From: Arthrobacter sp. Bz4 | Lineage (GTDB): Bacteria; Actinomycetota; Actinomycetes; Actinomycetales; Micrococcaceae | Reading direction: 5' to 3' | Assembly: GCF_003075455.1 (NCBI RefSeq) | Contig: NZ_QDAE01000004.1 | Coordinates: 124,001-188,000 of the forward strand | DNA length: 64,000 bases | In this document: positions 16,607-26,027 of the stretch, one piece after another | Position numbering within the stretch: the first letter of the stretch is position 1 | How the letters are laid out: each line of letters begins with the position of its first letter | Program-made: the position numbers and the translations under genes | Notes under the pieces: generated by a model | Seen by the model: only the letters and a program-made list of their open reading frames with translations | What the model was told of the DNA's origin: nothing | Databases searched by the model: none

Positions 16607-19600
16607 TCACCGTGCCTCCCGGTACATCACTTCCGCACCGGCATCCCTGCAGAAGATCAGCGCCAGCCGGCTCACGGACTGCCCGGTGATCCCCTGGACC
16701 ATATCCGCGTAGGTCGAGAGCTGGCGCCAGTAGGCGGCGATGGTTTCCTCCTGCGGGGTGCTGTCGGTTTTGAAGTCGGCAATGACCAGGGTGCCGTCGT
16801 CCTCCCGGTACATCAGGTCAATCACGCCCTCAACGGTCACGCCGCCGCGGGGTACGACGACGGGAAGCTCCAGCCAGTGCTCCCGTTGGGCCGCGCGACG
16901 CACCGGCTCGCTGGAAAGAGCCGCACGTGCGCGGGCTGCCAGCGCCGGGGCAGTGACTCCGTGCGCCAATAGGGCGACGCTGCCTGCGATGGCTTCGACA
17001 TCTGCTGACTCCTGCAGGTCGCTGAGCTCCATCACGCGGTGCAGGGCTGTTCCAAATTCCGCGCCCCGTTCCGCATTGGCTGGAGCAGGCGACGGGAGCG
17101 TTTCGTCGTCAAGCGGTAAAAATTGAAGCTCTCCCTCGATTGGCCCCCCATCCGCCGTGCCTTTGGCGAGTGCGGTGACCGAGGTGGTTGAGACGATTGC
17201 TGAGCTAGCCTGCCATTCGGCACGCTGCCTGTTCCACTCGTCCCATGGCTGAACCGGTTGGACGTCCGTGTGCCTCCTCGCTACGGACTCGCTCGGCGGC
17301 GGGAGTTCGAGCGACGGCACAGCAGGGTCATCGACGTTCTGGAGGAGCTGACCGAGGCTGCTTCTGGAGTTTGTATAGTACGAGAGAACCAGGTGACTCT
17401 CGGCTCGGGTGCACGCGACGTACAACAGACGGCATCTTTCGGCCTCGTTGAACTGTCTCTCCACCGATTGGGCGTCGCCGTACCCCGCGGAGGTGATGCC
17501 CTTGACGAAGGAAACGTGCAGCGTGCCGTCGGCGTCCCAGAGGGCAGCGTCGTAGGAGGTCCGCGGTGCGGAGCCGGTACCGGCAAGGATGACCATCGGA
17601 AATTCCAGGCCCTTTGAGGCGTGGATGGTCATGATGCGGACGGCGTCGACGTCGGTCTCCGGCACCACAGCCTCGCGGACCCGGGTGTTCTCCTCCTGCT
17701 GCGTGCCCGCCCAGACTAGGTAATCCCGGAGGCTGCCGTGGGTGGCCTCGCTCCAGGCACGGGCCTGGTCAATGACGAAGCGGAGCCGCCGCCACACGTC
17801 CCGGTAGCGCGGTGAATCGATTGCTGTTTCCATCATCCGCCGCTCGGTGACCAGGGTGTCCATCAGCTCAGCGGGAGTGAGGACGCTGATCTGCCGGCAC
17901 AGCTCTGACAGGTATTCGATGCCCTGGGCTACCGGTGAGCTCTCCAGGCCCGCGGGTGCAGGCGCGAAGAGGTTCCAGGATCCGCCCGAGGTCTTCCATT
18001 CGAACAGTTCGTCATCCCCGCACCCGAACGGCGCAGACCGCAAACAAAGGACCAAGGCTGCCGTATCCGCGGTGTTCGCGACCGCCTTGAGCGCCAGCAG
18101 CAGGTCGTTGACTTCCTGCGTCGAGTAGACCAGGGAGGAAGCCTCCGCCCGGTACTCAACGCTGGCGTCGTCAAGCGCGTCCTCCAGCGCTGTCAGCGCG
18201 GTCCGGGTGGGCAGCAGGATGGTGACGTCCTTGAGGCGGAGGGGAGTGGTCGCGAAGCCCTCGGAGCGCTTGGCTTGCTTCAGCCAGGCAGGCTCGCCCG
18301 ATCGTCCGGTGGCGAGGAGGATGGCGGCGGCGACGTCGGCGGCTTCCTGCTTCCGCATCTCGTCGGCCGAAACCTTGCCCGATTCGCCGGCGACGGCGCC
18401 CTCCCGGCCGATGATGGAGACCGCCGGGCCATCGGTGTCGTCCCACGCAGGTCGGGCCGGATCCGCTGTGAGCAGCTGATAGGGCGGCTGGACGTTCCCG
18501 TTCGCCTGAATGAGCTGACTGAAGCTCGTGTTGATCCAGTCAAGCAGGGCGTCCGTTGAACGGAAGTTGGTGCGCAGGGAAGCGATCCGTGAGTGCTCGT
18601 TCCGCTCGAACCGGCGCTGGGTGTCCAGGTAGGTGGCGATGTCGGCACGCCGGAACCGATAGATGGACTGCTTGGGATCGCCGACGGTGAAAAGCCTGCC
18701 GGCTGGGATGACCAGCGACTGCCAGTCATCCACTCCGCATACCGTCGTGGCGGTGATGCGGGTGGCGATTTCGGCCTGGACGGGGTCGGTGTCCTGGAAT
18801 TCGTCGAGCATGATGCACCGGTACCGCTCGCGGAGGGCGCGGTGCACGTCGGTGGTCCGCTGGCCGGTGCCGACGAGGAGGTCGCGGGCGTGAATGAGGA
18901 GGTCGTTGTACTCGAGTTCACCGCTGCGCTGGCGTTCGCGTGCCGCTTCGACGAACAGTTCGGCCATCGCGGCGGTGACGGTGTCCACCGCCGGGGCGAC
19001 GAAGCTGTCCCGCAGTGCGTTCGCCGCTTCGCCGAGCTTGGCGCACGCGTCGCGCACGGCGGTGATGTCGATCGCCCAGTTTCCCTTCTTGCCCTGTTTC
19101 GGCGTGAGGGGAATGTCATCGAGAATTTCGAGCACCATCACCAGTTCGCCGGTGCCCGCGTTCTGGAGTCGACCGTGCCAGGAACGGACCTTCTCTAGGG
19201 CGACGAGAAGGAGGTCGTCGGCATCCGAGCAATGTTGTGTATGGTCCAGCACCTCCGCGGTTTGCCGGAGCAACGGACCGAGGTCTGCGGCCGGAATGGG
19301 GCGCCGCTGGGGCGGGTGGCTTTCCAACCGGTCCCAGTTGGCGTCCAGCGCCGAGGCGAGGGTCTCCAGATGATTGAGCGACGCACCGACGGCGAGGAGG
19401 ACTCGCAGTGCGTCGTCGAGGGTCGGATCGCTGAACAGTTGCTGACGAATCAGTTCCCACCGGCGGGTGAACGCGATCTGTGAGCGGAGTTCGTCGACCA
19501 CTGTGATCAGCGGGGGCACACCGGCCTCGATGGGGTGTTCGCTGATGATGCGGGCCGCAAAGGAATGGATGGTGCCGATGGGGGCGGTGTCCAGTTGGGC

Positions 19601-19867
19601 CAGGGCCACCTCGCGTATCGGGGTCTTGTCTTCCGCGAGCCTGCGCCGGACACGGGCGCGGAGTTCTCCGGCGGCCTTTTCGGTGAAGGTGATCGCGGCG
19701 ATGTTTTTTAGCTCAACACGGTTGTCCACGAGGGCGAGGATGCGCTCGACCAGTTCGTGGGTCTTGCCACTGCCCGCGCCGGCCTCGACAAAGATGTTGA
19801 CCAGCCGCTCCTCCTTAATCAGGGTGCGGTCTGACTGGTCTGCGAGGTCCAGAACGTCGAGATTCAT
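16607..19867 (-). CDS. AddA/UvrD-like helicase with C-terminal PD-(D/E)XK nuclease
   Basis: 1086 residues with the full SF1A helicase set. These are Walker A VEAGAGSGKTHELV (about residue 28), motif Ia ITFTEKAAGELRAR, CIMLDEFQDTDPVQ (II), FTVGDPKQSIYRFRRADI (III), SLRTNFRS (IV), IMTIHASKGLEFPMVI (V) and LLYVACTRAESHLVLS (VI). The C-terminus carries a RecB-type nuclease: TVEGVIDLMYR, VIADFKTD and the QLSTYADMV helix. It overlaps the AddB-like stop by 4 nt (ATGA) and must work with it as a helicase-nuclease complex on double-strand ends. Whether this is the cell's main recombination nuclease or an accessory or defence one cannot be told from the window. Confidence 0.88.
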   Translation of the reverse strand: MNLDVLDLADQSDRTLIKEERLVNIFVEAGAGSGKTHELVERILALVDNRVELKNIAAITFTEKAAGELRARVRRRLAEDKTPIREVALAQLDTAPIGTIHSFAARIISEHPIEAGVPPLITVVDELRSQIAFTRRWELIRQQLFSDPTLDDALRVLLAVGASLNHLETLASALDANWDRLESHPPQRRPIPAADLGPLLRQTAEVLDHTQHCSDADDLLLVALEKVRSWHGRLQNAGTGELVMVLEILDDIPLTPKQGKKGNWAIDITAVRDACAKLGEAANALRDSFVAPAVDTVTAAMAELFVEAARERQRSGELEYNDLLIHARDLLVGTGQRTTDVHRALRERYRCIMLDEFQDTDPVQAEIATRITATTVCGVDDWQSLVIPAGRLFTVGDPKQSIYRFRRADIATYLDTQRRFERNEHSRIASLRTNFRSTDALLDWINTSFSQLIQANGNVQPPYQLLTADPARPAWDDTDGPAVSIIGREGAVAGESGKVSADEMRKQEAADVAAAILLATGRSGEPAWLKQAKRSEGFATTPLRLKDVTILLPTRTALTALEDALDDASVEYRAEASSLVYSTQEVNDLLLALKAVANTADTAALVLCLRSAPFGCGDDELFEWKTSGGSWNLFAPAPAGLESSPVAQGIEYLSELCRQISVLTPAELMDTLVTERRMMETAIDSPRYRDVWRRLRFVIDQARAWSEATHGSLRDYLVWAGTQQEENTRVREAVVPETDVDAVRIMTIHASKGLEFPMVILAGTGSAPRTSYDAALWDADGTLHVSFVKGITSAGYGDAQSVERQFNEAERCRLLYVACTRAESHLVLSYYTNSRSSLGQLLQNVDDPAVPSLELPPPSESVARRHTDVQPVQPWDEWNRQRAEWQASSAIVSTTSVTALAKGTADGGPIEGELQFLPLDDETLPSPAPANAERGAEFGTALHRVMELSDLQESADVEAIAGSVALLAHGVTAPALAARARAALSSEPVRRAAQREHWLELPVVVPRGGVTVEGVIDLMYREDDGTLVIADFKTDSTPQEETIAAYWRQLSTYADMVQGITGQSVSRLALIFCRDAGAEVMYREAR

Positions 19868-22728
19868 TTTTCACCCTTCAGGAGGCGTGCGTAGGAGGAA
19901 AGCGAGGGTGCTGACTGCAGCTCGACCCAGTGCTGGTCCATGCCCAGCTGACCGGCCAGCGACGTGAAGGACTTCCGATCCCTGGTGGGCTCCGGCTTGG
20001 GCGGGAAGACACCGTTGCGGATGCCCGCGATGATGAGGCCGGAATCCTGCCGCAGCTGATCGATGACTTCGTCAGTCACGGCATAGCCGATCTGTTCGAA
20101 GCCGCCCGTACGGGAGGTGAACCAGTAGGAGGCGGCGACGTCGTCGTCATTTCTCGCCAGCGATCGAGCGAACAGGCCGTAGACGGGCAGTTGAAACTTG
20201 GTGCCGTAGGCGGTGGGATGTTTGTTGAGGTTCGTGAACTTTTTTGCATTACCGGTCTTGTAGTCGATGACACGGACCCGGCCGTCGGGGTGCTTGTCGA
20301 TGCGGTCCACCTTGCCGCCGAAGCGGAGGACGGTGCTGTCGTCGAGTTCGAGTTCGACGGCAGGAGCGGTGCCGTCCATGCCGAAGGATGCCTCGGCTGC
20401 GTCGTAGACCCAGCCTTCGAAGGCCGCCTCCTCGTCGTCGCGGAAGACGCGGTGGAAGTCCTGGCGCATTCTCGCTTGGTTCTGGTCCCAGACGTGCTGC
20501 AGCCAGTGCGGGTTGGCGAAGTCTGCAAAGGCGGCTTCAGCAAGCTCTATCAGCCGGTTCACCGAGCGCGGCTGCTGTTTGTCGGTGACTTCCCGCACGT
20601 AGTCCTCCAGCACCTTGTGCATCAGGTTGCCGCGCTGCATCGGGTTGATCTGCACTTCGCGTTCAACATCTTCGAAGATGTCCACTTTGAGGACGTGTTT
20701 GAGGAAAAAGCTGAAAGGGCTGAGCGCCCAGTCTTCGAGGCGGGTCGGGGACAGCGCTTTGGACTCCTCGATGATACGGCCCGCGTATCGGCCGAGGTTG
20801 CCGTTGAAGCGGGTGAACCCACCGGTGCGGCGGTCACGGGCCACTTCGACTGCCCGCTGCAGGATGATGTCCTCGCTCAGGGCCCCGGTTCCGGTTGCCG
20901 CGGTGAGGAGGTAGCGCAGGCGCCATTCCTGCTCGGTGGCGGCGACCGGCGCACCACCCTGCAGTGCGGTAGGGGAGCCGTGCTCGATGCCATGGGCGAA
21001 GGACAGCAGTTCCCGCTTCTCTCCGGTGGCGATCCAGCGTGAGAGAAGCTGGTCCCCGGCGCCACGGAGGTCACCGCGCGGGCTCATGATGGTTTTCGTG
21101 GTTCCGGCTGCCAGCGCGGCGAGGAACTGTTGGTGCGCCTCCTCGGCGCGTTGCTCGACGGTCAGCAGGTCCCCGCCGACGACCGCGGCGACGGAGTCGG
21201 GCAGCAGCGGGTTTTCGCGGATCCGGGCTGGCGCGAGACCTTCTGCCGCGCCGATGAGGTAGACGACATCCAGGTCCCGTCCCACGGCATCCGCGTAGTT
21301 GCCGACGACGACGCCGGTGCCGCTCTTTCCGCTCCAGCCCGCTTTCGCTGCGATGCTGTCCTCAAGAGTGCTGCGAATCAGGAGCGGGCGGGGTGCGGGA
21401 CCGATACCGCCGAGCTCTTCGAGTCTCCGGATGATGTCCAGCAGCGCTGCGCGGGTCACGGCTTTCTCGGGTGGCTCGGTGTCGCCGCGGCGGCCCATGA
21501 AGTCGGTGAGGAGTTCTATCAGGGCCACCGAAACCGCGGACCAGGATTGAGCTTCGAGCACCCGACCGACGCACTGGGTGAGCGCGGTTATGAAGCTTTC
21601 GAACAGGGCCAGCTTTGCGCGACGCCTGGCGAGGTCTTCGTCGAGTTCGCCGTCGTCGTCGGCGTTTGCTCCGGTGTCGATACCACTGGCCGTTGGGGGA
21701 GGGTTTACGTGCAATCGCTCGCAGGTGGCGCTGCTGGGGAGGTCGTGGTTCCGCCAGACGAGGGTGCCTTCGGCGAGGACGTTGAGAATGATGCGCTTGT
21801 CGGGTTCGCGAGGGTCGAGCGTTAATAGCTGTACCAGTCCGCGCGCCAGTGGCGCGTCGGCGAGGCGCCGCGAGGCGGGGCCCACGAAGGTGATGCCTGC
21901 CTGCCTGAGACGTTGGGCGAGGAGCGCGCGGTAGGGGTCGGCGGTGGAGTGGAAAACACCGATCCGGTGGCCAGGAACTCCGCTGCGGAGTTGTTCGATG
22001 ATGAGGCGGACGACGCTGCGGACCTCATCCTCGGCATCGGACGCGGTGATTACCTCGGTTGCGTCGTCGACGGTGCCGCTGGCGCTGATGTGTCGGAGTC
22101 CTGCCTGCTCAAGGTCGCGCCGGAAGGCGGCGACGGCCGGTTGGACCGGCGCGCCGAGCATGAAGCCGATGAGGGTGCCCAGCCGCCTCTGGATGGCAGG
22201 AATGTGCAACAGGCGGCTGGCGCAGATGAAGAGGTCATGGTCCGTGTACCACCGGTCTTCGAGCGACATCAGGGCGGTGCGGTGAATGCGCAGCACCTCC
22301 CTCACCAATCCCGGGCACACGGCGTCGTAGTCGGAATGAATCGAGTCGAGCAGCGGAGCGGTGCGTGTGATTGCCCGGGCGGTGGCAGGCTGATCGGCCA
22401 CCTGGTGAAAGTCCCCCGGGTTATCGGTGAGTGCTCGGCTAATGGCTGCCTGGCGCACCGGGACGGGAAGAGGTTGCCGCCCGATCATCGAGGGGTCAGC
22501 AGCGACCACCTCGGACGCGAGGTCCTTGAGGGTGTAGGCGCGGACGCCGACGCTGCCGGCGCCGTTGTTGAGGGTGCGGCCGAGGTAGCGGGTGACATCC
22601 AGCCCGGCGGCGTGCGAGGGCACGAGCACGGTGATCGGAGCGAGCGGATCCGAAACTTTCGCTTCGGTGATATGCGCGGCGAGTTCAAGTAGCGCTTGGC
22701 TTACGGTGCCGACGGTCTGCGTAATCAT
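19864..22728 (-). CDS. AddB-like PD-(D/E)XK nuclease subunit
   Basis: 954 residues, starting at ATG 22728 (MITQTVGTVSQAL) behind GTGGGGG. The N-terminal half follows the AddB plan (ITVLVPSHAAGLDVTRYL, RAYTLKDLASEVV) but lacks any Walker A, so the motor is inactive. The C-terminal nuclease domain is complete in outline: SPTRLEDWALSPFSFFLKHV, RGNLMHKVLEDYV, LRFGGKVDRID and VRVIDYKTG with the D-(x)n-DYK active site. The Cys that normally precedes the F-x-YFL helix in AddB is Ser here, and I see no matching Cys cluster, so the iron-sulfur pin seems missing. It is coupled to the helicase subunit downstream and lies behind two small genes upstream. Confidence 0.83.
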   Translation of the reverse strand: MITQTVGTVSQALLELAAHITEAKVSDPLAPITVLVPSHAAGLDVTRYLGRTLNNGAGSVGVRAYTLKDLASEVVAADPSMIGRQPLPVPVRQAAISRALTDNPGDFHQVADQPATARAITRTAPLLDSIHSDYDAVCPGLVREVLRIHRTALMSLEDRWYTDHDLFICASRLLHIPAIQRRLGTLIGFMLGAPVQPAVAAFRRDLEQAGLRHISASGTVDDATEVITASDAEDEVRSVVRLIIEQLRSGVPGHRIGVFHSTADPYRALLAQRLRQAGITFVGPASRRLADAPLARGLVQLLTLDPREPDKRIILNVLAEGTLVWRNHDLPSSATCERLHVNPPPTASGIDTGANADDDGELDEDLARRRAKLALFESFITALTQCVGRVLEAQSWSAVSVALIELLTDFMGRRGDTEPPEKAVTRAALLDIIRRLEELGGIGPAPRPLLIRSTLEDSIAAKAGWSGKSGTGVVVGNYADAVGRDLDVVYLIGAAEGLAPARIRENPLLPDSVAAVVGGDLLTVEQRAEEAHQQFLAALAAGTTKTIMSPRGDLRGAGDQLLSRWIATGEKRELLSFAHGIEHGSPTALQGGAPVAATEQEWRLRYLLTAATGTGALSEDIILQRAVEVARDRRTGGFTRFNGNLGRYAGRIIEESKALSPTRLEDWALSPFSFFLKHVLKVDIFEDVEREVQINPMQRGNLMHKVLEDYVREVTDKQQPRSVNRLIELAEAAFADFANPHWLQHVWDQNQARMRQDFHRVFRDDEEAAFEGWVYDAAEASFGMDGTAPAVELELDDSTVLRFGGKVDRIDKHPDGRVRVIDYKTGNAKKFTNLNKHPTAYGTKFQLPVYGLFARSLARNDDDVAASYWFTSRTGGFEQIGYAVTDEVIDQLRQDSGLIIAGIRNGVFPPKPEPTRDRKSFTSLAGQLGMDQHWVELQSAPSLSSYARLLKGEK

Positions 22729-22825
22729 AAAGCCCCCACTTCTGTGATTCACAACATAACAGGGGGTGGTGACAGTTCTGCGCCGCACCCTCGGCGCCAT
22801 GGATTGCTATTGGGCCGCTAGCCCC

Positions 22826-23401
22826 TTACTCGCCCGAATCGAGCAGCCTGTCGAAGCTTGTCAAACCCAGGTCCGGCGCAGTCATGCAGATGAAGATGGT
22901 GGTGGTGACGATGGGCTTCGGCTGGTTCTGCACCGGCTTGCCCTTCACTTTTGCCGAAGGCTTCGGCGCCGGTGAAGGCGGCGTGTTCTGTCTGGACCGG
23001 AGTTCAACACCGGGAACACCGTTGACGAGGAGTGAGCGGGAGTGCTGCCTCTTGATCAGGGCGCGCAGATCGGACGCGGACAGCCGGTCATTGGGGTTGC
23101 CGGTGATGCCAAGGACGGTGTCGTTGATCTTGTCCAGCAGGTCGCGGAGGAATGCCTTTTGGAGAGAGGCGCTGGAGCCGATCCCTGCCCACGTAATGAC
23201 GACGCCGACAATAAAGGCGAGAATGGTGGCTGCGGAACCATTTCTGAGCGGGGGAATAAAGATCATCAGGATGCCCGCGAGGATGTATCCGATGATGACT
23301 GCGCCAATAAACATGCTGCAGCCGCCCGTGCCGGGACGGCCGTTCCATTGTTCAGAGGTAAATGAGGTAAGAATTCGCCGCTCAGAGTTAGAGTTTTGCA
23401 T
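22826..23401 (-). CDS. Small membrane protein of the helicase-nuclease operon
   Basis: 191 residues, family not recognised. Two hydrophobic helices lie at about residues 30-50 (FIGAVIIGYILAGILMIFI) and 57-75 (AATILAFIVGVVITWAGIG). A soluble segment with NDRLSASDLRALIKRQHSR follows, then a Pro/Lys-rich linker (PPSPAPKPSAKVKGKP) and a C-terminal IVTTTIFICM strand. ATG 23401 lies 1 nt after the stop of the coiled-coil gene. The AddB-like gene starts 98 nt downstream, so one transcript is likely. A membrane anchor next to a nuclease pair is the odd feature. Confidence 0.65.
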   Translation of the reverse strand: MQNSNSERRILTSFTSEQWNGRPGTGGCSMFIGAVIIGYILAGILMIFIPPLRNGSAATILAFIVGVVITWAGIGSSASLQKAFLRDLLDKINDTVLGITGNPNDRLSASDLRALIKRQHSRSLLVNGVPGVELRSRQNTPPSPAPKPSAKVKGKPVQNQPKPIVTTTIFICMTAPDLGLTSFDRLLDSGE

Positions 23402-23402
23402 G

Positions 23403-23939
23403 TCAGTCCTCCTTCAGTTCGAGCAGGGCTTCCGCAAGCGCGATGGCTTCCCGCGCGTCGCCGAGTTCGTCCCGCAGCAACGGGTCCCGAGCTTCGCTGA
23501 TCGACGCTTCCGGTGTGCCGGCCAGATCGGCCATTGCTTTGCGCAGGTTTTCGCGGTCGGCATGGAGCATCCGAGATGATTCCAGCTTCAGCTTGCTGCG
23601 CTCGAGCTCCCGCAGGGAGCGATCGATTTCATCGCAGCGCTGTTGTACGACTGCCAGTCGCTCATTGATCCGATCGGTGCGCTTGCGGAACATGGTCTCC
23701 ATGTTCCGTGCGACATCCTGCAGGTCGGTGAGGGACTTGTACGCGTTCGGCGTGTTTGTGTGACCATCGACCTTCTGTGCCACGAGTGCCCGACGCCGTT
23801 CCCACTGTTGGAGTCCGGTGAAGTGCCTGGTGTGCAGCCAAATCAGCACGTCGAGACTGGTGCCTACTGACTCCCGGCGCCGATGGAGGTTGGCGGAGGC
23901 AGCGTCAAGGCGCTGGATGAACTCGGTGTAGTTGTCGAT
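23403..23939 (-). CDS. Coiled-coil protein, apparent ATC start
   Basis: 178 residues if read from ATC 23939, which lies 5 nt after a strong AAAGGAG (23945-23951). The first standard start codon in frame is GTG 23849, with no ribosome site. The upstream sequence (DNYTEFIQRLDAASANLHRR) reads as genuine coding sequence. Residues about 60-130 form a long heptad-like helix rich in Arg, Glu and Leu (RKRTDRINERLAVVQQRCDE and following), so it probably dimerises. No catalytic motif is seen and I do not recognise the family. It is the first gene of the putative operon with the membrane protein and AddB/AddA-like subunits. Confidence 0.6.
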   Translation of the reverse strand: MDNYTEFIQRLDAASANLHRRRESVGTSLDVLIWLHTRHFTGLQQWERRRALVAQKVDGHTNTPNAYKSLTDLQDVARNMETMFRKRTDRINERLAVVQQRCDEIDRSLRELERSKLKLESSRMLHADRENLRKAMADLAGTPEASISEARDPLLRDELGDAREAIALAEALLELKED

Positions 23940-24026
23940 GGCTGCTCCTTTGACTGATGAAGATATGTTTAGCAGCTGGCTGTGACATTCCGAAGGCCAA
24001 AAGACAGCTGTGAGGGATTCGGGGCA

Positions 24027-24467
24027 TCAATCTTCGAGTACGGCTAGTGCTTCCCGGTATTTCTGTGCAAACCGTTCCCGGTCCGCAGGTGGCAGCTGGC
24101 GGGTACGCTCCTCGTCGGTATTGTCCGCGATGTCTGCTAGTTTCACCGCTAGGGCGATCGGGTTTCTCCGGATGGCTCTGTAGTAGTTGTCCTTGCTGAC
24201 GCTTTCGGTGCGGGTCAGAAGCTCGACGGCGTCCACCACGTCCTGGCTGATGTCAGCGACGAGCAGATCCTGAGCGCTGATTTCGCAGTCCTCGATCACG
24301 TCGTGCAACCAGGCAGCGGCCACTTCGCGGGGCTCCGATAACCTCGCCGCAACCCTGCGCGGATGGTCAATATAAGCCATTCCGATCTTGTCTTCCTGCC
24401 CACGGTGCGCGATCACGGCGATGGCTTTCGCGGCGGCGACCTCGGGAGTCAGAGGTTGGGTATCCAT
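24027..24467 (-). CDS. HD-domain phosphohydrolase (SpoT/MESH1-like)
   Basis: 146 residues from ATG 24467, with AAAGGA at good spacing. This is a compact HD hydrolase: AIAVIAHRGQEDKIG..YIDHPRRVAARL (metal His residues), AAWLHDVIEDCEIS (HD signature plus the ED pair), then ALAVKLADIADN with the last metal Asp. Stand-alone proteins of this type resemble the (p)ppGpp hydrolase half of SpoT; activity on ppGpp or other nucleotides is inferred from family only. The frame is open upstream to 24650 but that part does not look coding. The gene seems monocistronic. Confidence 0.8.
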   Translation of the reverse strand: MDTQPLTPEVAAAKAIAVIAHRGQEDKIGMAYIDHPRRVAARLSEPREVAAAWLHDVIEDCEISAQDLLVADISQDVVDAVELLTRTESVSKDNYYRAIRRNPIALAVKLADIADNTDEERTRQLPPADRERFAQKYREALAVLED

Positions 24468-24688
24468 ATCGGATCCTTTCGGTTGATGCTGATTCGGAAC
24501 GCCGGTGGCTTGGCTCCGTTTTACAAACCAACTCCTACGACATGTGCAGGTTACTAGCTGGCACCCACATTTATCGTGAGAGCAAAGTCGCAGGGGATGG
24601 ACGGTCCCCGTCGCTCCGGCGTCTCCCAGATTGTCAGTGCAGGGCGACATGATGAGGGTGAGGCCGAACCGCAGAAAAGGTGCCCGCC

Positions 24689-25087
24689 ATGCTGAATATT
24701 CCTACCGCCCCACAGGCCATCGAGAACACAGGTACCCGACGAGAGAACTGCACTCGATTTACTCCTCCGTCCGTCACCAGAGGAGGGATTCGAGTGGAGC
24801 GTCAGCCTGAATGGCCACTGCACTGACTGGCGGGATCCCATCAGGACGGCACAGTGGTCCACAACTGGCGGATTGGCTTGGGGATGGGAGCGGGCGACGA
24901 CGGCAACGCGCCTTATAGATGCCCCGCACCGTCGCAGCGGCTTCCGTTTGCAGGCGTCACGGAAGTGCTGGATTTCTGGCTGAGAGGCCACGGGAGGTGC
25001 GGGCAGGTTCCCCATCCGTGTATGTATTCTGAAGGCCTCTTCGAGGAGGCGCCGGTTCAGCGGCGACACCGGGTCGTCGGGTATTGA
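24689..25087 (+). pseudogene. Decayed copy of the 153-residue unknown gene (16063-16524)
   Basis: ATG 24689 opens MLNIP, matching MLKIE of the intact gene. From about 24732 the match continues in another frame (LDLLLRPSPEEGFEWS, then NGHCTDWRD), parallel to LELMLLVQPEESLEWQ and TGWHD. The middle third is missing, and from about 24840 a third frame gives HNWRIGLG and TEVLDFWLRGHG against YNWRIGLG and IEVLVSWLRGQG. The last residues drift into yet another frame. Two or more frameshifts and an internal deletion make this a clear pseudogene. It lies on the same strand as the intact gene, on the other side of the helicase-nuclease operon. Confidence 0.75.
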
Positions 25088-25111
25088 AAACTACAACGAA
25101 AGTGACGAAGC

Positions 25112-25944
25112 ATGCGAATAGACCTGCACACCCACTCTCTCCTGAGCGACGGTTCGGACACCCCTACTGAACTTGTCGAACGAGCTGCCACGGCCGGCCT
25201 CGATGTGGTCGCCTTGACTGACCATGACACTGTCGCGGGATGGGACGAGGCAATCGCTGCCGGGCGTCGGCTGGGCGTCACGGTAGTGCGCGGGACTGAG
25301 TTTTCTACGACCAACGAGGGCCGCGGACAGCACCTGCTTGGTTACAATTTCGACCCGTATCATCCGGCTATCGCGAGATGCTTCGGCGAGGCGGTGCTTC
25401 CCGCGAAAGAAGGGCGGCAGACCCCTTCGACCTACTGGACAGCATGGGCTTGGGGGTGGACCGCGGCTATGTTAACCACTTGGCTGGCGGTATCCCGAGC
25501 CGGAAGTACATGGCTGCCGGCATGGTGAAGGCGCAGCATGTCGCGACGGACGACGAGGCGTTTGAACGGTATCTCAATGAAGGATGTGACGCGTACGTTC
25601 AGCGATATCGACCAACGATCGAGGACGCGATTGTTGGGATTCGGGCTGCGGGTGGCGTGTCTGTCATTGCGCATCCGCGCCACGGCAAGATAGGTCCTGG
25701 AATCACCGAGGCGCGGTTTGCCCAGCTTGCTGCGGTTGGCCTCGACGGGATTGAGGTTGACCATCAGCAACACAGCCCTGAGGTTCGCGCGGAGCTACGG
25801 CAGATCGCGTCCAATCGAGGCCTCGCGGCGACCGGGTCAAGTGATTACCACGGGACGCGCAAGGTCGACCACGATCTCGGTTGCATCCTCACCGATGTTG
25901 AGGTTGCACGAAGCCTGCTCGGTTCCAACTTCGACGGCAGCTAA
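25112..25944 (+). pseudogene. PHP-domain phosphoesterase, single frameshift
   Basis: A polymerase-and-histidinol-phosphatase (PHP) domain metal phosphoesterase of the YciV/RNase AM type, about 277 residues if intact. Metal-site motifs are present in order: RIDLHTHSLLSDGS, VALTDHDTVAGW, RGTEFS, VIAHPRHGK, and SSDYHGTRK. The first half is in one frame to about 25400 and the second is in the -1 frame from about 25385. One missing base in the 25385-25405 stretch accounts for it. Both halves keep all expected motifs, so the break is recent or is a sequencing error. It follows the pseudogene on the + strand and converges on the EVE-HNH gene. Confidence 0.8.
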
Positions 25945-26027
25945 CCATGAGGTACCGGTTGTGCGTATGCATTTCAGTGCGGCTGGCCTCTTTGCCATCA
26001 CTGCCATGCATCTGGAATGCGAAGAAA

